From: Wolfiporia cocos | Lineage: Eukaryota; Basidiomycota; Agaricomycetes; Polyporales; Phaeolaceae | Assembly: GCA_029448655.1 (NCBI GenBank) | Contig: JACCLO010000010.1 | Span: forward strand, 1,054,001 to 1,118,000 | Direction of reading: 5' to 3' | Length of the DNA stretch: 64,000 bases | Part shown: positions 58,223-64,000 of the stretch, piece after piece | Layout of the letters: each line of letters starts with the position of its first letter | Numbering within the stretch: the stretch's first letter is position 1 | Program-made: the position numbers and the translations under genes | The notes under the pieces: generated by a model | The model's input: the letters and a program-made list of their open reading frames with translations, nothing else | What the model was told of the DNA's origin: nothing | Database searches by the model: none

Positions 58223-58233
58223 AGACTCGTCTT
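58223..58233 (-). other. Self-complementary primer-binding site
   Basis: AAGACGAGTCT on the minus strand starts one base after the 5' LTR. It is the exact complement of AGACTCGTCTT in the LTR (58,328-58,338), which lies about 34 nt after a TATATA box and so near the expected transcript start. It does not show the TGG start expected for priming by a tRNA 3' end. Confidence 0.75.
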
Positions 58234-58234
58234 A

Positions 58235-58606
58235 TGACACAAGCGTATTCTCAAGCAACTACTCAGGGGAATATTACTCGCGTGAAAGCGTATTCCTAGT
58301 CTGAGGCTACTCAAGGCAACAAAGGCCAAGACGAGTCTGGGGTGTTAGCCCGAGACCGTCCCAGCATATATACTCCTAGGCTGTTTGTACATTGTTTGGC
58401 TACTGTACAGTATTATGTAATCTAATAGACCGTTTAGAGTATGGTAAACCCTATCGTAGGTGTAGAGCCACATCAAGGGTGTCCGGGGTCTGTGTAGGCA
58501 CGTGTGGGGTGTTCGGGGTCCTTGCACGTGATGCATAGGCGGGCGCTTAGATAAGATAAGGGTTGTCTCTAGTCGCAAGCTAGTTGGAGAAAATCGGCTT
58601 GTGACA
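58235..58606 (-). repeat. 5' LTR of the young element
   Basis: 372 bp, identical by eye to the other LTR. In the element's direction it starts TGTCACAAGCCG, has a TATATA box at 58,366-58,372 and a predicted transcript start near 58,338, and ends GCTTGTGTCA. Confidence 0.95.
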
Positions 58607-58611
58607 ATACC
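58607..58611. repeat. Target-site duplication, right copy (ATACC)
   Basis: Matches 50,423-50,427 directly outside the other LTR. Confidence 0.9.
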
Positions 58612-58847
58612 AGCGCTCCGATGCCATTACCGGCCCGAAGCTCATAGCCAGTTAGATACCAGTACGTAGAGGCCTCTGAGCCACCGTACAAACATGTACA
58701 AATAGGTTAGGAGTATATATGCCAGACAGTCTGAGCGACAACCTCAGACTTGTCTTGGCCTTTGACGGCTAGTGGTCCCGGGACCTGGAAGGCGCCTTTG
58801 AGCGAGCCCCCTTCCCCCGGTTGAGTGCTAGTTTGTTGCTTGTGTCA
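58612..58847 (+). repeat. 5' LTR of the older retrotransposon, second part
   Basis: Continues the LTR interrupted at 50,427. It has a TATATAT box at 58,714-58,720 in the same context as the young element (GGAGTATATATGC) and ends GCTTGTGTCA at 58,847. Confidence 0.8.
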
Positions 58848-58848
58848 T

Positions 58849-58859
58849 AAGACAAGTCT
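58849..58859 (+). other. Primer-binding site of the older element
   Basis: AAGACAAGTCT, one base after the LTR. It is the exact complement of AGACTTGTCTT at 58,746-58,756, 32 nt downstream of the TATATAT box. It differs from the young element by one base, and the partner differs by the matching base. Confidence 0.75.
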
Positions 58860-59518
58860 CAACCCCCGGGGAGGTGTTCACCACTCCCCAACCCCGGCGC
58901 ACGAGGGGTAACGTGCATTTCTCTTTTGCCCTTGTTTGACTGCGGTCATCCGGGCATTGTAGATCTTACACCCACCGCACCAGGGTTAAGGGCAACTATA
59001 CCCGACGACCAGGGTCAAGGTCTTACACCCGTACGCTCCAGGGTCAAGGAGCATTGGAATCTGGGGGTACATCGAGCAGCGTGAGGGGACCCCTCCTCAC
59101 CGTTGTCTCTGAAGCTACTGGGCCACCCTCGCGCAATGCTTGGGCAAGGCTTTGGGTTACAACCCCACCAGCGAAACCGTGCACCCGTCGTGAAATAATC
59201 AAAGACGATAAGGGGCCCGCTGGCAGTTTACCAGGGAGCTGAGCGATTAGTTACGGCCATTATCGGCCCGACTGTACGGACATTACAGTCCCCCCGGTTA
59301 CCATAGAACCCAGCGCCTAACCAGCGGCTGAAGGGCCCAGACAGCGGCCAGTACATTACGCCACTTGGCTTATACTATAGACTTTTACATGCCCCATCAC
59401 ATAGGCGGATAGATCCCGGTCCTCCGGTATCCCGGATTAGCTCTGGGGCTGGACGAGGATTCGGAGGCTGCATTTTCTTGCCGGCCTTGGGCAGAAAACC
59501 CCTTGGCGTTTCTTGGCG

Positions 59519-59536
59519 CATCACCGAAAAGTGATG
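59519..59536 (+). other. Leader hairpin of the older element
   Basis: CATCAC CGAAAA GTGATG, a perfect 6 bp stem that corresponds to 57,611-57,628 of the young element. Confidence 0.65.
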
Positions 59537-62500
59537 GATGCAGATTAGAGTAGATTGAAAGTACCCGAAAAGTAGGAGTTTGTAGTCTCCACCCCGATAG
59601 CAGCTATAGGCTGAATGCCACAGTGGGCGGGGGGCGCTCCGAAAGAATACAGGGGAAATCTGATCGTGACTCCACTTTGCGTACTGTAGGAATTCAGTAC
59701 ATACACACTCGTTACGTACACCGCCGGAGACTGGGCTTGGTCGCCCCCGGCACAGGACCTTTTCCTTTTGGACATTGCCGCGAAGAACGCCGTGGCTAGA
59801 ACGATAAGTCTCCGTGCCGCCCTACCATGACTGGTCGCGCGAAGGGCTCAGTGGCACCCAAAGTCCTAGGGGGACAAACCGTGCCGCAGATTGAAAGCGG
59901 TCACCCCGAAGATGAAACACCACTGGACCCCGAGTACCCCGCAGACCAGGGGCCGCTATGGAGAGACATACACCCTCGTTTAGGACTGACAATATATTCC
60001 TTCTCGATAAACCCGTCCGACGTACACGTCTAGTCCGACATATCCACAGTCCACAAATACATAGTCAATTAGGCAAGCAAGGGTACCCAACTCCCTGCTT
60101 CGTACAGAAGGCCTGCACAGTAGCGGAATCCGACACCGGCTCGTAAAGTAGAAAAGCCTCACCAGCACTTTACGCAGCCAACGCCGCCACGCACTACACC
60201 GCGCTTGGGAAAAGGAGGTACAAACTCCCAAGCACGCCGAACGACTATACATAGTTACTAGCCCATGTATACTACGGACTGTAAAAATCCCAGACAATAT
60301 ACTCTATATCGGTAACCCCGAAAAGACCAAAAGTAGGAAGTACACACCGGTCACTCCGACGGCACCGCGAAATCCAAGGCTGCCGTGAACATCTTGGGGG
60401 CCGCGCCTCCCTTGAGCACTCGGAATGCTAAGGACTAGCAACGCTGTGAAACCGCGTACCTACTAGGGGGAACAAAACCCGAATAAGAGTAGGGATGGAC
60501 ATGAATAAAACTGGACAAAGGAAAAAGACGTATACGATGAAACTGGACAACCAAGGAAGGAGACCGACGGAGCGAGAGGAAGCAGTAAGCTACGCTACGC
60601 AAGGACGAAGGATCGAGCTTTCGAGCTCTCCGGACACACCAAGCTCACGGACGCCGAACAAGTACCTGTTCCGCCATAACACGACATCCATCCGCCACAA
60701 CCGGTATCTATCCCGACTGGACCGGCAGTCTGTCACGAGGACGACGTAACCAACAGCAAGTACCCGGAGAGGAACTCGGGGTCTGGACGCACTTCGTCCA
60801 ATAGGAAACGGCTCACGGGAAAAGCCTAGGAAGCAAGTATCGGACTCACACGAACCAGGTATGCCCCTTATTTTAATTCATGGACTATACTCTGCCATGG
60901 GGCAAACCACGACCCCGAGCGATGAATCATTCCGCTCTGTCACGAACTATAGCGGTAAACCATCCCGCTACGAACTTTCTATTTGGAGGAATGGCCCACG
61001 GGCACTCCACCCTTATAACTCCGTTATGAAATAAAATACATACCCCGGGAAGTAGCGTAATACGCTCCCACCTAATATTTTATAAAAATAAACCGATGCA
61101 ACCCTCAATAGTAAGGGATAACATCATACCACGGGTCTGGACGAGGGGAAATGGCAGCCTCGCCCAGACCCACGACCTATAACACATGAAGCGCGGACCC
61201 AGACCACGGGCGCGTGGAACCTAGTCAGTACGACCCAGACAAAGGGCGTACATTTACAATGAAGCGTGTACCAACCCAAGAACGGGAAGGGGCATGTGGA
61301 ATTTTTTATGACACCCCCTACGCTACAAACTGCGCCACTGCAACACGGCATAAGCTAGGGCATGCCGACCTACCCCGCGGGGAGGTCACACTACGCCTTC
61401 GGGCCCTAGGGACATTGCACCCCGGTAGTAGCACATGTACTACCCACGGGAATAATTGAACCCGCCACATCCAGAATGGCCTTAACCGGCGAGGACGTGA
61501 AGGGACAGTGCGACGGACCATTCCGCGCTGTCCATACACTAAAAAGTCGTACTAAATGATTCGAAACGGAATAGATCATTTAGGGAACCGAAACGACACC
61601 CCATGGAATATCGAACCGACTCGCGGACCAGATCGTACCGCAATAATACGACCAGTCACAGCTCGAACGGCCAGAATAAGAGGAACATTTTGAGAACGTA
61701 TGGAAAGTACTCCGAGAGGAAAACGGCACCGGTTACGACCCCGGCTGAGCCACCTCGGTAGAGGAAATCCCGTCTGATAGGCAACTACCCCATACAGGGA
61801 GTCGTAAGCCCTAGTTCAGAAATATGAACTTGATTAGTACTCCGAAGACCGACGACTTGGCTCGCCAAGCAGTACCGATCCCCGCTAATGCAAGAGCTCC
61901 GGCGAACCTCACCAGCTCAGCGCAAGACGGATCAATTCGATCGCCACTACATCCATGACGACCCATTCTGGGACAGCCAACGAGAACCACCGGCAGTCCA
62001 CCACCGCGACGAGAAATACCGCGGGTAACGAATGCACGACCGACGTATCATTCCGGTCAATGAACCAACCCCGCCCCCGGTCTGAACCAAGTAGATCGCG
62101 GGGATGTAAAATATATTATACTTGCTTACATTCTAGAGAAAACAGGAACAGGAGAAGTAGAAGGACCATCCCTAAAGAGGGGGTCCTGGTAACCCAATAC
62201 GACGCGCACTTCCGTCGTAACCGATCAAGCCTGAGGGAACCGCAACCAAAGCAGGGGTTCCCTAGTCCTCGCGTTACCCCGCCAGGAACGCTGAGAAACC
62301 GGAACCACCAGCTGAGGAAGCAACCCCCTCCGCTCGATCTCAAAACCCCTACACCAACTAGAATCGTCAAAAATAAGCAAGTCGCCGCTGCCGGCACATC
62401 ACCCCAGCAGACGGCTGTAATAGTATACACCTATACCCCGCCTTCGACAGGATCAAGGCAGGCAGGACGTCACGTGCCGGACCCTAACCCGGAACTATGG

Positions 62501-64000
62501 GCCGCACGCGAACCAGACGCCCAGCCACTATACCCCCACGCGCTAGATTGCGCACTTTAAGTTATAAATTCACTAACGTACATAGGAAGAAACGAACCGA
62601 GCAGGAGATCAGGCATACACCGCCTGGGCCAACGGCTGAACATGTAGCCGCCGCCAGTAAAGACCATGGAAGCCGACCAACCCCGGCATGACGCCACTCC
62701 CCAGTACCTAAGCCAGAATACGGCAGTGGGAACAGGGACCGCCACTCATGTCCGGTTACGCAACCACGGGACTGCACCATCGTCCCTCAACCCGAATCAA
62801 CCTCGTACGCGGGCCAAACAGCGCCCTTACAACCCTTCGGGCCATCAACGCCCCCCACACTCATTCGGCGATTCCGGCCGTAAAATGGATCGGGCAGCTG
62901 GACAGCCCATGTACCAACCCCCAGTAGACTCAGATGGCCAGAAAAGAACCAACGCAGTGACCTCCCGGTAAACCAGACCGGGCACAGCTAAGTACTTTCC
63001 TTTAATAAAGACACTATGAGGAACTCGAAAAGGGAACCAGAGGGAACCGGCAATATGCCGCCTCTTGGTGTAAATATAACTGTACAATATGTAGATGTGC
63101 GAACTCCACAAAGAGCGCACAATGGACTTATAACCCCGGGGCAACTCAAACCCCTGTACCATTATCCTTGTGCTCGCAGAGGACCAGCGGGCCAGAACGA
63201 AACCCAAGGACCTCTGCGGACATAAGTATATCCTATAACCACCGGACAATACAGTCCTGATACCGAGACGAGTAATACCTCGGATGTAACATCAGTGCAA
63301 ACGCCTATGAACCCAATACAGGGCATAGAAGCGTACTTACGACCCATACAACCGAGATGAGACATCCCTCGGAAGTATACGATTAAGCACGGGAACCTAC
63401 GGGCCCGTTGCAACGACTCAATCTCTAGAAACACCGGGGAAACCCTACTAGAGATACGAATAAAACTATACCCGAGCACGAGCAAACTCACAGGGGGATA
63501 GCGCCCCTTAAATCGCTAACCACTCGTTTATATCTATAAAATAGAATAACGAACCACCAAGGATGCGGGGAAACATACGCACCTTGAACGAACACGGAAG
63601 GATCCAAGTACCTAGAAATCGGACCAGAGCTCGCGTCCGCGCCACGCCACCCTTCAGTACCGAAACCTTTGGGAACACGAGTCACGAACGACTCCCAGTA
63701 CCATAACCTCGGGAACCAAGGCCGCTGAAGCGCCCTCAGACCAAGCACGAAGGGAAAGAAAGTAAAGGGAAAAATAAGTAGAAGTAGAAGGAAACGACAA
63801 GCCGAGGACAGCTTGAATCTAGGGGGGGGGAAATCGATTATTTCGGGTCAATTTAACGAAAATCACCCTTTCTGGACATCGACAACGAACCCTTGCCTCA
63901 CCAAAGACACGGTGAAGGGCTACCACTATGCGGCATTTGGCAAACCAGGCCATCACGCGCACACGTACTTAGGCAGTAGACAACGGTGCAATAAGCAAAA

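Larger units (their letters stand above)
50428..58606 (-). mobile_element. Young Ty3/gypsy LTR retrotransposon with dUTPase
   Basis: This 8,179 bp element has identical 372 bp LTRs and a 5 bp ATACC target duplication. Domains in order are gag, dUTPase, aspartic protease, reverse transcriptase, RNase H, integrase, a chromodomain-like segment and a C-terminal extension. It has a self-complementary primer-binding site next to the 5' LTR and a purine tract before the 3' LTR. The order RT-RNase H-integrase places it in Ty3/gypsy (Metaviridae); the chromodomain and self-priming suggest the chromovirus/Tf1-sushi side. It sits in the 5' LTR of an older relative, in the opposite direction. Confidence 0.95.
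58848..64000 (+). mobile_element. Older retrotransposon, interior without recognisable genes
   Basis: The leader (about 58,860-59,826) is homologous to that of the young element and leads to an ATG at 59,827. From there to the window end no reverse transcriptase, integrase, protease or dUTPase motif was seen in any frame, and the longest ORF (61,955-62,560) is not recognisable. Either the internal region is heavily decayed or the element is a long non-autonomous derivative. The 3' LTR lies outside the window. Confidence 0.6.

Noticed and set aside
58848..64000. RIP (repeat-induced point mutation) as the cause of decay of the older element
   Set aside because: The interior is not AT-rich and shows no clear C-to-T bias on both strands by eye; a dinucleotide index would be needed to test this.
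1..64000. tRNA genes, rRNA genes and CRISPR arrays
   Set aside because: No cloverleaf with A and B boxes, rRNA block or regularly spaced repeats was recognised; a tRNAscan run would settle the tRNA question.

Overview
The window looks like nuclear DNA of a basidiomycete fungus, most likely an Agaricomycete (wood-decay type). Its genes are broken by many 45-70 nt GT-AG introns. It carries a FunK1 fungus-specific kinase, a DUF6534-type membrane protein, an Agaricomycete-style P450, a GH3 beta-glucosidase and a Ty3/gypsy retrotransposon. No bacterial operons, rRNA or tRNA genes were recognised.

Positions 1-29,814 are dominated by a large inverted duplication. The left arm (about 137-11,864) and right arm (about 19,082-29,814) carry the same genes in mirror order: a BAR-SH3 adaptor, an unknown 643-residue protein, a FunK1 kinase and a secreted GH3 beta-glucosidase. 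A unique 7.2 kb spacer separates the arms. The arms differ at several percent of sites and have decayed differently. The right BAR-SH3 copy is cut off inside an intron and frameshifted. The right FunK1 copy lost about 1.1 kb including its catalytic core. The left FunK1 copy has a nonsense codon and the left unknown gene has lost a splice donor. Only the two head-to-head GH3 genes look intact on both sides. The spacer holds a DUF6534-like membrane protein gene, a terminal-inverted-repeat element of about 0.86 kb, and a GC-rich stretch with no supported gene.

Positions 30,000-49,700 are ordinary chromosomal sequence with sparse genes: a DUR3-type urea transporter with GATAAG motifs upstream, an F-box protein, a short conserved protein, a cytochrome P450, a small C-terminally anchored membrane protein and a small NTF2/SnoaL-like protein. 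Two palindromic sequence oddities lie near 34.2 and 35.4 kb.

Positions 49,734-64,000 are nested retrotransposons. A young element (50,428-58,606, minus strand) has identical 372 bp LTRs and a 5 bp target duplication. It sits inside the 5' LTR of an older, related plus-strand element with no recognisable coding capacity. The young element encodes gag, a dUTPase, protease, reverse transcriptase, RNase H, integrase, a chromodomain-like segment and an unexplained C-terminal extension. Its primer-binding site is an exact complement of the predicted start of its own transcript, and the older element keeps that pairing through a compensatory change. A leader hairpin also covaries between the two elements. 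This points to a Tf1-like self-priming family that carries a dUTPase.
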